64,000 bases of DNA from CAMEON01 sp045531965 (GCA_045531965.1 JAZSFA010000004.1:1-64000); one strand, 5' to 3'. Shown: positions 37,813-45,896, numbered from the stretch's first letter. Numbers and translations are program-made. The notes: generated from the letters alone by a model not told the origin.

Positions 37813-38054
37813 TAATGTCTTTCCCAAGATAAGTATACAGGGTTCAGAGCCCTACTCATGTGAGCTTGAAAGAGTATTCGGCACATATAATTCTTCAGTT
37901 GGCGAATTGCCATGCTATTCATCTTCACGTGCGGGGGAGCATGTCTGCTTTCTTAAGTAATATTTTAACAAAAATTCTTGAGTGCTGCGTGATCGCACCG
38001 GATTTCATGTCCCTTTTATGCCTTGCAGCGCAGCGGAAAGGAATGGTCATACTT
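37813..38054 (+). repeat. Leader repeat copy B, upstream of the large BtrH-like gene
   Basis: Matches copy A (19361-19606) in several blocks in the same order: GTAATGTCT, CAAGATAA, CCTACTCAT, GCTTGAAAGAGTATTCGG, AATATTTTAACA, CGGATTTCATGTCCC and GCGCAGCGGAAAGGAATGG. The block between ~37890 and 37960 differs most. The start codon lies 20 bases from GGAAAGG in both copies. Confidence 0.7.
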
Positions 38055-39830
38055 ATGAATGAAAAGGCAGTGCAAAAGTGTTTGCCAATAAAAGACCAGT
38101 CTGATGTGACTTTATATACGCATCATGCCCTTCCTCTATTAATTCCTTTTATTAATATGGAGACAGAGGGGTGGTATATGAACAATTTCATCAATATATT
38201 TTATCGCTACGAGCATCCCTCTTTTTATGACTATACTGATTACAAATACTTTTATTCTGAGATAATGGATGTGGATACATTGACATATGCAACTGCCTTG
38301 CAGTTCAACACAGTTGATTTTTTTACAAAATGTATTTCCTCTGATAAATATATTTATGCCTGGGTTGATCAGTATTATATTTCTGCTACATCGTATTATG
38401 AAAAAAAGCATGATGTTCATCCTATTTTGATTTACGGATACGATGACAATATGTCGGTATATCACTGCAAATGTTTTTCTGTCGAGAGAGGCGTATATGG
38501 TGCTGATGTAGTTATGAGTGAATATCATCAAGCCGTTCTAAAAGCCACGGAATTGAATATGCATATTAATGACGATGATGTGTTTTGTATTTTCAAAGTC
38601 CGCAATGATATAATGTGTGAGTTTTCGTTGGAATCATTTGTGAATGAATTGTATGATTATGCTACAGGGAAAGGAAAGCATAAAGGTGCATATTTTTCCA
38701 GAGGAGAGCATAATGTGGATTCTGAGTATAATTATGATATTTCTTGCTATGGATTGAAAGTGACATCATTGCTTGCGGATGGATTAAAAACAAGGCAGCT
38801 TAGGTGTTTTGATTATCGTGTGTTACACATGGTTTGTGAGAACAAAAAAAACATACTCAAACGCTTGCAGTATATTTCCATGCGATATGCAAATTATAAC
38901 ATTAGTTTTTACAATCTATATGTAGATGAATATGCACGAATTGCTGATACATATGAAAAATTTCGTTTGCTTGCGATGAAAAAATCAATTTCAGAGAATC
39001 ATAGTCTATATAATATCAATTATCGTGAAGAAACGGCACGCAAGTTATACACAATGCTATATGAATTGATAGGGCGGGAAAGGGAAGTGCTGAACAAGAT
39101 TTTGCGCGAATTGGCAGGTTTGCACATGAGTGAAAGTTTTGCTCACAAGAACATTCAAAAGGTGATACCGAATCAAAATGGAGATTGTGTTTTTGTAAGT
39201 GATGATTGTTATATTGATGGGATTGTATTGTATGCCTATGATAGGACATATATGGGATCATTGATTTTGGGTGAAAACACAATCCAGATTAATGATACGC
39301 GCGCAGGGAATGTGTACTATTATCCAATACACCAAAACGTTTCAAAGTGTATTTGGCGCCCTTCTTTACCAATGCACGATGATGAGGACACCATAATGTA
39401 TGTCGTTAAAGATTGGCCAGATACCAGTAAGTATATACCATCAACAACATATCCAACTGACCCTCCATTTATAAAGGTGGAAAACCTCGGAGAACATACG
39501 GATAATTTTTGGTGTCCGGATGTGGATGATCCAGAACCATTCGTGGAGCTTCACTTTGAAACTCCCACTATTGTAGATACCTTAGTCATTATTCAACACT
39601 ATGTTGAAAGAAGAGTGGCAGACATTCAGATTGAAGCATGGATAGATGAAGGATGGAATGTCATTTCTACTCTAAAGCAATTAGATGGCCGTCAGATTAT
39701 TACGGTGAAATTTGACACAATTATAAGCGAAAAGTTCAAGGTGAAATTCACTAAGAGGATTAGAAGCGAAAATGGATTTGACATTCCCAATATATTGTAT
39801 ATGAGAGTGTATAAGGATAACGCCTCTTGA
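38055..39830 (+). CDS. Large BtrH-like protein with C-terminal discoidin-like domain
   Basis: A 591-residue protein. Residues ~90-160 carry YAWVDQYYIS...VHPILIYGYDDN, the core pattern of BtrH-type/C39-like proteins, although a catalytic Cys is not obvious. Residues ~215-340 are helical with HMVCENKKNILKRLQ and ELIGREREVL. The last ~150 residues (FVELHFETPTIVDTLVIIQ ... FKVKFTKRI) look like a galactose-binding F5/8 type C fold. In butirosin synthesis BtrH moves an acyl group from a carrier protein to an amine, so an acyl or peptidyl transfer step on a sugar-bearing substrate is a reasonable guess. It is the only intact member of a family with three broken relatives in the window. ATG 38043 is an alternative start. 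Confidence 0.65.
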   Translation: MNEKAVQKCLPIKDQSDVTLYTHHALPLLIPFINMETEGWYMNNFINIFYRYEHPSFYDYTDYKYFYSEIMDVDTLTYATALQFNTVDFFTKCISSDKYIYAWVDQYYISATSYYEKKHDVHPILIYGYDDNMSVYHCKCFSVERGVYGADVVMSEYHQAVLKATELNMHINDDDVFCIFKVRNDIMCEFSLESFVNELYDYATGKGKHKGAYFSRGEHNVDSEYNYDISCYGLKVTSLLADGLKTRQLRCFDYRVLHMVCENKKNILKRLQYISMRYANYNISFYNLYVDEYARIADTYEKFRLLAMKKSISENHSLYNINYREETARKLYTMLYELIGREREVLNKILRELAGLHMSESFAHKNIQKVIPNQNGDCVFVSDDCYIDGIVLYAYDRTYMGSLILGENTIQINDTRAGNVYYYPIHQNVSKCIWRPSLPMHDDEDTIMYVVKDWPDTSKYIPSTTYPTDPPFIKVENLGEHTDNFWCPDVDDPEPFVELHFETPTIVDTLVIIQHYVERRVADIQIEAWIDEGWNVISTLKQLDGRQIITVKFDTIISEKFKVKFTKRIRSENGFDIPNILYMRVYKDNAS

Positions 39831-40104
39831 TGGTAAGTTCTATAACTAATTTTAAGTACAGCAGTCGTTTTCCCGTGAAAAGGGGCTTAAGGTGATAGGG
39901 GGCGCGAAATGAATTTGCTCAATAAAATAATGCAACGCACATTCGTGAGGTATATGTAATGTTTAAATATCTCAAACCTAAGATGATTTTTATCCCCTGA
40001 CCAGTGGGACGTTATTGATGCATTGATCTGCAGAAATGGAGATGTATAGCCCCTGCATGCTACTGAGAGATACTTCGTTGATAAATGGTTGGTGGAATCA
40101 ATAA

Positions 40105-40437
40105 TTATTTACTCCTGCTCATTATACCATTTATTGTGCTTTCTATAATAACCAAATCTTTTTCATCAATTTTCTCGAGTAAAGCGAGGACATTTCGTCT
40201 TAATGTGCTCTGAGTAGGTAATGAATGCTCGTGTATATACTGGTCAATAGATATGTTAAGTGTTCGTATAAGCATATACAGAACTTGAAAACTTGGAGCT
40301 TGTCCGTCGTTTTCAATGGCAATCAAATACCTTGTGGATACGTGGATCATTTCAGCTAATTGCTCTCGAGTTAATCCCGCTTTCTTTCTCTCGGTTTTTA
40401 TAGCAAGTCCGATTTCCTTAAAGCAATTGTTTTCCAT
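40105..40437 (-). CDS. XRE-family repressor
   Basis: A 110-residue protein with a Cro/CI-type helix-turn-helix (~7-60: LAIKTERKKAGLTREQLAEM, VSTRYLIAIENDGQAPSF). I chose ATG 40437, which has AAAGGAT nine bases upstream. It probably controls itself and the divergent short transcript: perfect copies of AGTTCACTTT lie in its promoter and over the divergent -35. Region 39831-40104, after its stop, has only a short decayed stretch with PDQWDVIDALICRNGDV. Confidence 0.85.
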   Translation of the reverse strand: MENNCFKEIGLAIKTERKKAGLTREQLAEMIHVSTRYLIAIENDGQAPSFQVLYMLIRTLNISIDQYIHEHSLPTQSTLRRNVLALLEKIDEKDLVIIESTINGIMSRSK

Positions 40438-40462
40438 CTGGGTGCCATCCTTTCTAATATTA

Positions 40463-40658
40463 AAAGTGAAGCAATATTTCACTTGCCAACATTATACAGT
40501 TCACTTTAATATAGTTAAAGGAGATGACACATCAACCGACTTACACAAATAGTTCACTTTGTCATTATGCACGGAGTATTATAGTATGAATAAAATCAAA
40601 TTGCGGTTAAAAAAAGCCTTGCTCTGTATGAGGTAATCTATACATCCGAAAGTGAACT
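40463..40658. promoter_or_regulatory. Operator repeats for the XRE repressor
   Basis: AGTTCACTTT occurs at 40498-40507 and 40551-40560 and inverted (AAAGTGAACT) at 40649-40658. AAAGTGAA (40463-40470) and TTTCACTT (40477-40484) form a palindrome close to the repressor start. The repressor -10 box (TATAAT, plus-strand 40491-40496) sits beside the first copy. Confidence 0.7.
40559..40587 (+). promoter_or_regulatory. Divergent sigma-A promoter
   Basis: TTGTCA (40559-40564), 17-base spacer, TAGTAT (40582-40587). The operator at 40551-40560 overlaps the -35 box, so the XRE protein should repress it. Confidence 0.7.
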
Positions 40659-40735
40659 CACGCTTCGTAACACATACATAAATATAGCCTAAAACACTTA
40701 TTTGTTCGAATAGGTGTTTTAGGCTTGTTTTTTGC
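40594..40735 (+). ncRNA. Candidate short transcript (about 140 bases) under XRE control
   Basis: Bounded by the promoter at 40559 and the strong terminator at 40687-40735. It contains no gene with a ribosome site; a 16-codon reading frame starts at ~40588, at the expected transcription start. Either a small RNA or the leader of the downstream zinc-ribbon gene. Confidence 0.4.
40687..40735 (+). terminator. Rho-independent terminator
   Basis: GCCTAAAACACTTATT pairs with AATAGGTGTTTTAGGC around TGTTCG, followed by TTGTTTTTT. Confidence 0.85.
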
Positions 40736-40763
40736 TTGAGGTATATATCAGGAGGGAATTACG

Positions 40764-40964
40764 ATGTCAAAAGCAGATTTGCCCAGTGTACAAATCTATT
40801 GCCCGAATTGTGGAACCTTAAATGTCGGACAATCACTCAATAATGGCAAACATCATTTTCGGTGTGAAAATTGCCGGGTGATGATAGTGCGGTCACACCG
40901 TAGCCGTCGGCATAATACGATAGAACTGATTGTTCCTAAAGGAAGGAAGCAAGAGGAAGCATAA
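40764..40964 (+). CDS. Small zinc-ribbon protein
   Basis: A 66-residue basic protein with two CxxC pairs, CPNCGTLN and CENCRVMI, spaced as in a zinc ribbon, and a basic segment RSHRSRRH. It could bind nucleic acid. A GGAGGG site lies upstream of the ATG. It follows the terminator at 40687-40735 by about 30 bases, so its expression may depend on read-through. Function unknown. Confidence 0.7.
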   Translation: MSKADLPSVQIYCPNCGTLNVGQSLNNGKHHFRCENCRVMIVRSHRSRRHNTIELIVPKGRKQEEA

Positions 40965-41128
40965 TACATATGGCCTTAGCTTGCGTAAAACGGTTAGATT
41001 ACTGAAATGAATATGAAAAAAGTGAACATCTCAGGATGCCAAGCTGAAACAGAGCTTATATAAGCCATCCGTAGGATCTCACTTTGTAATTGGTTGGCAA
41101 TGCCAAAACTGCAAAAGTAACGATGTGA

Positions 41129-41205
41129 AGCCGCCGATACGATAGAAAATCTTATGGAATACCCATAAGATGATTTGTCGCGTCGGCGGCTTCTTTTTCG
41201 TTTTC
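41129..41205 (+). terminator. Long terminator hairpin
   Basis: GAAGCCGCCGA pairs with TCGGCGGCTTC around an inner ATCTTATGG/CCATAAGAT hairpin, followed by TTTTTCG. The region 40965-41398 otherwise shows only the 8-bp hairpin AACTCCCC/GGGGAGTT (41329-41351) ahead of the next gene. Confidence 0.75.
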
Positions 41206-41398
41206 GTTGGTTCGTACCTAACAGTTATTTTCAGTAATATTCAGTATATTTCATTGAATTTCAGTTGGCATAACTGATAAAATTCCAATAACCGCAAAAA
41301 AGTTCTAAAAAACGAAAATATTTTCTCTAACTCCCCATTAGGTGGGGAGTTGACCTAGTAAAATATTGCCACAAAGCAAAGAAAGGAGGTGTGAATAC

Positions 41399-41731
41399 AT
41401 GCAGGCTGCGACCGAAAGACGTCAGCTGATACTTGAATATCTGTGTGAAGTCAGATCGACTACGAGATCCAAACTGATGCAGGAGTTCAAAGTGTCAAAA
41501 AATACCGTGGATCGCGATTTGCAGATCCTCATGTGTTCATACCCCATTGAAACGTCGAAGGGCACGGGCGGCGGTGTACGGATCGCAGAGGGCTATTCTC
41601 TCGGCCTCAAGTACATGAGTCCTGTGCAGATCGAGTTGCTGAAAAAGTTATCCGAAACACTGACAGGGGAGGAGTTTTCGATTATGCAAGGCATTATCAG
41701 GAAATATTCCAATCCGCTCGCCGGCAAGTAA
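41399..41731 (+). CDS. DeoR/HTH_11-type DNA-binding protein
   Basis: A 110-residue protein. The N-terminal winged helix (RRQLILEYLCEVRSTTRSKL, FKVSKNTVDRDLQIL) with the wing TSKGTGGGVRI resembles the DNA-binding domain of YafY/DeoR-type regulators. The usual WYL or sugar-binding domain is missing; the C-terminus is a short helical tail. AAGGAGGTG precedes ATG 41399. Probably a stand-alone regulator of the mobile element. Confidence 0.78.
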   Translation: MQAATERRQLILEYLCEVRSTTRSKLMQEFKVSKNTVDRDLQILMCSYPIETSKGTGGGVRIAEGYSLGLKYMSPVQIELLKKLSETLTGEEFSIMQGIIRKYSNPLAGK

Positions 41732-41814
41732 AGATAACAAATTATAAACTGACAATTGAATACCCATTCATCAAGCACTTTACCCATGTTAATTTGTGAT
41801 GAGCAAGCAAGCCA

Positions 41815-42145
41815 AGCTCAAAAGGTGCGCCATGATCTCCCTTTCTGGAGGGAGCGATCAAACGATACTTTGAGTGAAGTCGGATTACCACCGACAGAGG
41901 GCGATGACAAACGTGAGGGATAATGATACTTCAGTAGCCGAAAGGCGCTGCCTGCGGAGTACCCGGGGGAGGTGAGATTCCTATGGAGCCGATTCGTAAT
42001 CGGACGCTTGATGACTTCCCATGCCGAACCAAGTTCGGTCACACCGGGGTGTCGAGGACAAGTAGGTGTGTTAAGAGCCAAAGGTAAAACGGCAGACCAC
42101 CTTTTCACATAGGTCTGCCTGCGGCGGCTCGGATACATACCTATA
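41815..42145 (+). ncRNA. Candidate large structured RNA
   Basis: A GC-richer, non-coding 330-base segment with many consistent stems: CTCCC/GGGAG near 41840, GTCGG/CCGAC near 41880, CCGATT/AATCGG near 41990, CCGAAC/GTTCGG near 42025. At the 3' end three stems are nested: TAGGTGTGT (42063-42071) with ACATACCTA (42135-42143), GAGCC (42075-42079) with GGCTC (42126-42130), and GGCAGACC (42091-42098) with GGTCTGCC (42112-42119). It does not show a group II intron domain V, RNase P or tmRNA pattern. It may be a separate RNA or a long leader of the ParB-like operon. Confidence 0.55.
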
Positions 42146-42188
42146 TCAGAGAAAACCCAATTAATAACAACATGGAGGATACGGAAAC

Positions 42189-42569
42189 ATGAATTACAGA
42201 GCTTTTAACAATTACATCAACGAGGTGATGAACGCCATCGATTCTCAGCACAATCGCTTGGATGGTAAAGCGGGGACCAATTTTTTCAATAACGGCAAAT
42301 GGGCTCTACGCAGCCTGGAGCGAATTTTCAAGGACAAGGAGAGAAACATCCGCCGCTGGCTCAACGGCAAGCCTTGTGTCTTTACGAGCGATAGAACAGG
42401 TCAGAGAATCGAAATCATTATTGGACCCGACAGGGAAGCACTCTATTATTTCCTGATTTTCTGTAAGAAGATTGCAGAAAAGGAAGAGATCAGCGAGGAT
42501 CTTCAGAATTATGTGGCATTCCTCATTTCTCGCAGTGCGGTTCGGGATGAGGACTGGGAGGAGTGCTGA
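42189..42569 (+). CDS. Unknown protein, first gene of the ParB-like operon
   Basis: A 126-residue soluble protein, helical, with RIFKDKERNIRRWLNGK and an acidic tail. No known domain. ATG 42189 follows a GGAGG-containing stretch 44 bases past the candidate structured RNA. It ends one base before the GTG of the ParB-like gene, so they are co-expressed. Confidence 0.65.
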   Translation: MNYRAFNNYINEVMNAIDSQHNRLDGKAGTNFFNNGKWALRSLERIFKDKERNIRRWLNGKPCVFTSDRTGQRIEIIIGPDREALYYFLIFCKKIAEKEEISEDLQNYVAFLISRSAVRDEDWEEC

Positions 42570-42570
42570 G

Positions 42571-43545
42571 GTGAATGAGATCTTAACGATCAATCCGGCG
42601 TTTCAACAGGTTATTCCGGAATTGTCCGAGGAAGAATTCGCTCAGCTTGAAGCAAATATTCTGAAGGACGGTATGCTTCATCCCATTATCGTTTGGAATG
42701 GAGTAATCATAGACGGACACAATCGTTATAAGATCGCACAAAAGCACCCTGAGATCACCTTTACAACGTATGCCATGGACTTTCAGAGCGATTACGAAGC
42801 GATCTCTTGGATATGCAGCAACCAGCTTGGACGTAGAAATATTACCGAACCATACAAGAAATGTCTTCTTGCCACCAGATACGAGGCCGAGAAATATTTG
42901 GTCAGGTTTAATGGAAACCGCTTCACTTCACCTAATGAAAGTAGGATGGACACGGCGTGTCCATCCTATAAATCCCACGGAACCCGCACTCGAATTGCTG
43001 AGGAGGAGGGTGTCAGCGAAGGGTACATTGAAAATGCGGTCCAATATATGAGGGGAGTAGAAGCTGCTGAAGAGATCGATCCAGGAATCAAGAAGGAACT
43101 GTTGTCCGAGAGGATTACGCCCTCCTTTAAGGAGGTAGCGTCGATTGCCAAAATCCCTATGGAGGAACGACAAGCGGCAGTTGAACAGCTACGGATTCCG
43201 AAAGAGCAGAGAAAGGTACAGGCCAAACGGACGCAGGCGCTTAAATCCACCTCGGAGAAGGAAAAGGGGACAAAGCCGTCGATAAACAACCCAAACGAGG
43301 ATGCACCCGGTATGAATGTGGAGGAGAAAAACAGTTTTGACACACCGAAAGAGTGCGTTCATGAGATCGAGGAAGCCATACTCGATTCTATGGTGGGCAC
43401 GGTCAATATGTTTATTGACAGCATCAATAACTATTTGTCCCGCTTTCCCAGACTCAGAACAGATCCCAAATATAGCGGTAAAACGAGAGAAATCATGGTT
43501 GCCGCAAAAAATTATATCAATGATGTAGAAGGAGATTTAGTATGA
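42571..43545 (+). CDS. ParB-like nuclease/DNA-binding domain protein
   Basis: A 324-residue protein. The N-terminal ParB/Srx fold shows LEANILKDGMLHPIIVW and DGHNRYKIAQ (~48), in the place of the 'GERR' box of ParB. A helix-turn-helix (~140-165, TRIAEEEGVSEGYIENAVQY) follows, then a Lys/Glu linker and a helical C-terminus. I start at GTG 42571, preceded by GGGAGGAG. It may act in plasmid/ICE maintenance or transcription control. Overlaps the next gene by 4 bases. Confidence 0.8.
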   Translation: MNEILTINPAFQQVIPELSEEEFAQLEANILKDGMLHPIIVWNGVIIDGHNRYKIAQKHPEITFTTYAMDFQSDYEAISWICSNQLGRRNITEPYKKCLLATRYEAEKYLVRFNGNRFTSPNESRMDTACPSYKSHGTRTRIAEEEGVSEGYIENAVQYMRGVEAAEEIDPGIKKELLSERITPSFKEVASIAKIPMEERQAAVEQLRIPKEQRKVQAKRTQALKSTSEKEKGTKPSINNPNEDAPGMNVEEKNSFDTPKECVHEIEEAILDSMVGTVNMFIDSINNYLSRFPRLRTDPKYSGKTREIMVAAKNYINDVEGDLV

Positions 43546-44354
43546 CATCCACAAACGGTCCAGAACGTTTCAATGCGAAGAACTATGATGAACTGCTTCC
43601 GTATCGAATGGAAGCGATTCATAGCGCCCTGATCGACACCACAATGTATCAACGCCCCCTTGACATGAACAAGGTCAAGCGGATCGCGGCAGAGTTCAAT
43701 GAACGTATTGCCAATGAACCGAAGGTGAGTCTTCGAGACGGAAGGTATTATGTGTTTGACGGACAGCATACCATCGCGGCGCGCAAGCTGTTGAACGATG
43801 GTAATGACCTTGTTATCGTGTGCAAGGTCTTTTACGGTATGACGCAAGAGGAGGAAGCACTCCTGTTTGCGGCTCAAACGGGTGTATCGTCTAAACCCAC
43901 CTCCGGTGTTACGCTCATGGCCAAGAAAATTGGCAACGATGCCCGGGCACTTAGTTTCATCAAGGTCAATGAAGAATTGAACATCCAACCGAGTTATTCC
44001 GATGTTCGCGGAAAATACCGCCTTAGATGTATCAATACCGCACGGAAGGAATTTGACAGAGTCGGGGAAATTCGTTACAGGGAAGCAATAAAGATCATCG
44101 TGGGGGCTTGGAGAGGGAAGTCTTCGTCCTTGATTTCGGACGTGATCGTTGCCGTATGTCGTTTCGTCAATATCTATTATGGCGAATACGATCGGCAACA
44201 GCTCATAAGAAGATTATCGTGTTCTGATCCATACGATATTGTGAAAGCATCCAGGAGCTTAGGCGAGGATGGCGGAAAGAAGAGAGCACTCAAACTCATT
44301 TTGAACATATACAATAATGGCAACGACCATAATCCGCTGCCTTTAAGGTTTTGA
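43542..44354 (+). CDS. DUF6551-like ParB-fold protein
   Basis: A 270-residue protein with PLDMNKVKRIAAEF and VFDGQHTIAARKLL (~70-84), the pattern of ParB-fold DUF6551 proteins. It pairs with the ParB-like gene before it by an ATGA overlap. Such pairs are frequent in clostridial mobile elements. Function untested. Confidence 0.75.
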   Translation: MTSTNGPERFNAKNYDELLPYRMEAIHSALIDTTMYQRPLDMNKVKRIAAEFNERIANEPKVSLRDGRYYVFDGQHTIAARKLLNDGNDLVIVCKVFYGMTQEEEALLFAAQTGVSSKPTSGVTLMAKKIGNDARALSFIKVNEELNIQPSYSDVRGKYRLRCINTARKEFDRVGEIRYREAIKIIVGAWRGKSSSLISDVIVAVCRFVNIYYGEYDRQQLIRRLSCSDPYDIVKASRSLGEDGGKKRALKLILNIYNNGNDHNPLPLRF

Positions 44355-44453
44355 TTCTCGATATGGCCTCCTTGGGGACTGTCACTTGCGGCAGTCCCAT
44401 TTACATAGCCGATGTGAAAATGTCGGTGTTACAAAACGGAGGTTTACAAGTAC

Positions 44454-44825
44454 ATGGAAAGAAAAATTAAACGTGGGGAGATCTACTATGCGGATCTTGA
44501 TCCCGCTGTCGGATCGGAGCAAGGCGGCGAACGACCCGTTCTGATCATCCAAAATAATGCCGGGAATAAGTATGGCCCTACGGTCATCGTGTTGGCAATT
44601 ACGAGTCAATATCATAAGAAAATACGTTTGCCCACTCATGTGCCTATTGATGGCTCGGGGTTGCCGGTGAATTCCATTGTTCTTGCCGAACAGGTGCGGA
44701 CTGTGGATAAAACAAGACTTTCGTGCTACGTTGGCAGGGTCAGTACGGTGTCCATGGAGGCGGTTGACCGTGCATTGAAGATCAGCATGGGGGTGGAGCA
44801 ATGTCGGATGAAATCAAAAGGCTGA
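44454..44825 (+). CDS. mazF: MazF/PemK-type endoribonuclease toxin
   Basis: A 123-residue MazF-fold protein: RGEIYYADLDPAVGSEQGGE (~6-25), RPVLIIQN, TVIVLAITSQ and the PTHVPI strand. MazF toxins cut single-stranded RNA at short sites. No antitoxin is encoded upstream; the gene before it ends 100 bases earlier. The 50-codon gene overlapping its end could be a partner but is not a known antitoxin. Confidence 0.88.
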   Translation: MERKIKRGEIYYADLDPAVGSEQGGERPVLIIQNNAGNKYGPTVIVLAITSQYHKKIRLPTHVPIDGSGLPVNSIVLAEQVRTVDKTRLSCYVGRVSTVSMEAVDRALKISMGVEQCRMKSKG

Positions 44826-44953
44826 TGATCTATCTTGTTTCGGTGGACGTTCTTCGAAGAATGCTGAAATGTCACAATTATGACAAGAAAATGCTGGATC
44901 GATTGAATAAGAAGAATGCTGAGACCATGGGGTGCATGGTTGTTGAGTTATAA
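44801..44953 (+). CDS. Small protein overlapping mazF
   Basis: Fifty codons from ATG 44801 (MSDEIKRLMIYLVSVDVLRR ... GCMVVEL), with GGTGGAG eight bases upstream and a 25-base overlap with mazF. Helical and basic. Could be an antitoxin or a stand-alone small protein; unproven. A hairpin ATAGCCTCC/GGAGGCTAT (44967-45000) follows. Confidence 0.55.
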   Translation: MSDEIKRLMIYLVSVDVLRRMLKCHNYDKKMLDRLNKKNAETMGCMVVEL

Positions 44954-45120
44954 GTCGTGCCTGACTATAGCCTCCTGTTGGAATCACTATGGGAGGCTAT
45001 AACCAATCATGATTGTTTACACAATATCCGTTGACATTCCTGCGTTTATTCGATATAATGAGGAAGATAAAAGAAACAACTGGGATATTAGTAGAACATG
45101 GCAATCAGGAGGCAAAACTC

Positions 45121-45849
45121 ATGGACAAAGGATATATGTATATCGTAACAAATGATACATATGAGAGTAAGGATCTGTATAAGATCGGACATACGAAAAA
45201 CACGAAGGAACGCTTTCGCAATTTCCAAACCTTTAGCCCGGATCTTTTGAAAATTATTTATGTACATGAGTGCAACAATCGTTTGGAATTGGAGCAGCAG
45301 ATCCATGCTCTCATGAACGCTTTTGATGCTCAGATACGTAACGAGTGGTATCAACTTAATGCTCGGCAGTTAAATGCTATTATCACATTGCTCAAAGGGC
45401 AAATACGAGGGAAGAATGTTACAGAGGAAGTCATACAATCGTTACAAAAGAACAGGCGGAGAACCGTCTGCCAAACAAGTGCAACGACTGTTCGTGAAAT
45501 GAACAACTTAAATAATCTATCTGGAACCTTTTATTTGCGCGGGCGTCAGACCTCTGCCCTTTCAATAACGAATGGGAAAATTGTGGTAAAGAAAGGATCG
45601 CTGGTGAGGAAACAAACTCTTCCTACGCTGGAAAATGGGACGTATCACCGTGTTTTAGATTTAAGAGCAAAAATGCTCGCAGACGGAATATTAGCGGATG
45701 TCGGAGAGTATTATGCGCTTACACAAGACGTAGAATTTAATAGTGTTTCCATGGCTGCAAATGTTCTTTTGGGGCAATGGGCGAATGGCCGTGATGTGTG
45801 GATTGATGCTCAAGGAAGAAGTATCAATGACATTATTAAGGGGGAGTAG
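45121..45849 (+). CDS. GIY-YIG (T5orf172-type) protein with C-terminal DUF4357-like domain
   Basis: A 242-residue protein. The N-terminal GIY-YIG-type module is GYMYIVTND...YKIGHTKNTKERFRNFQ (~5-35), with EQQIHALMNAF carrying the downstream Glu. The C-terminal region (SALSITNGKIVVKKGS, MAANVLLGQWANGRDVWID) matches DUF4357, often joined to endonucleases. ATG 45121 has AGGAGG nine bases upstream. It may act in DNA processing or defence of the mobile element. A terminator follows. Confidence 0.8.
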   Translation: MDKGYMYIVTNDTYESKDLYKIGHTKNTKERFRNFQTFSPDLLKIIYVHECNNRLELEQQIHALMNAFDAQIRNEWYQLNARQLNAIITLLKGQIRGKNVTEEVIQSLQKNRRRTVCQTSATTVREMNNLNNLSGTFYLRGRQTSALSITNGKIVVKKGSLVRKQTLPTLENGTYHRVLDLRAKMLADGILADVGEYYALTQDVEFNSVSMAANVLLGQWANGRDVWIDAQGRSINDIIKGE

Positions 45850-45896
45850 TGTCCTTTTACTGTTAGGTAACTCATCTATAATTACATATATAAGAG

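Noticed and set aside
37860..38054. Longer N-terminus for the BtrH-like protein
   Set aside because: Same reason: it would translate the leader repeat.
41818..42138. Minus-strand open frame of 106 codons over the structured region
   Set aside because: Arg/Pro/Ser-rich, no ribosome site, and it lies on top of the paired stems; it looks like a by-product of the RNA-like sequence.
41815..42145. Group II intron (starts near GTGCG)
   Set aside because: No domain V hairpin with the usual AGC/GAGC-GAAA pattern and no reverse transcriptase gene.
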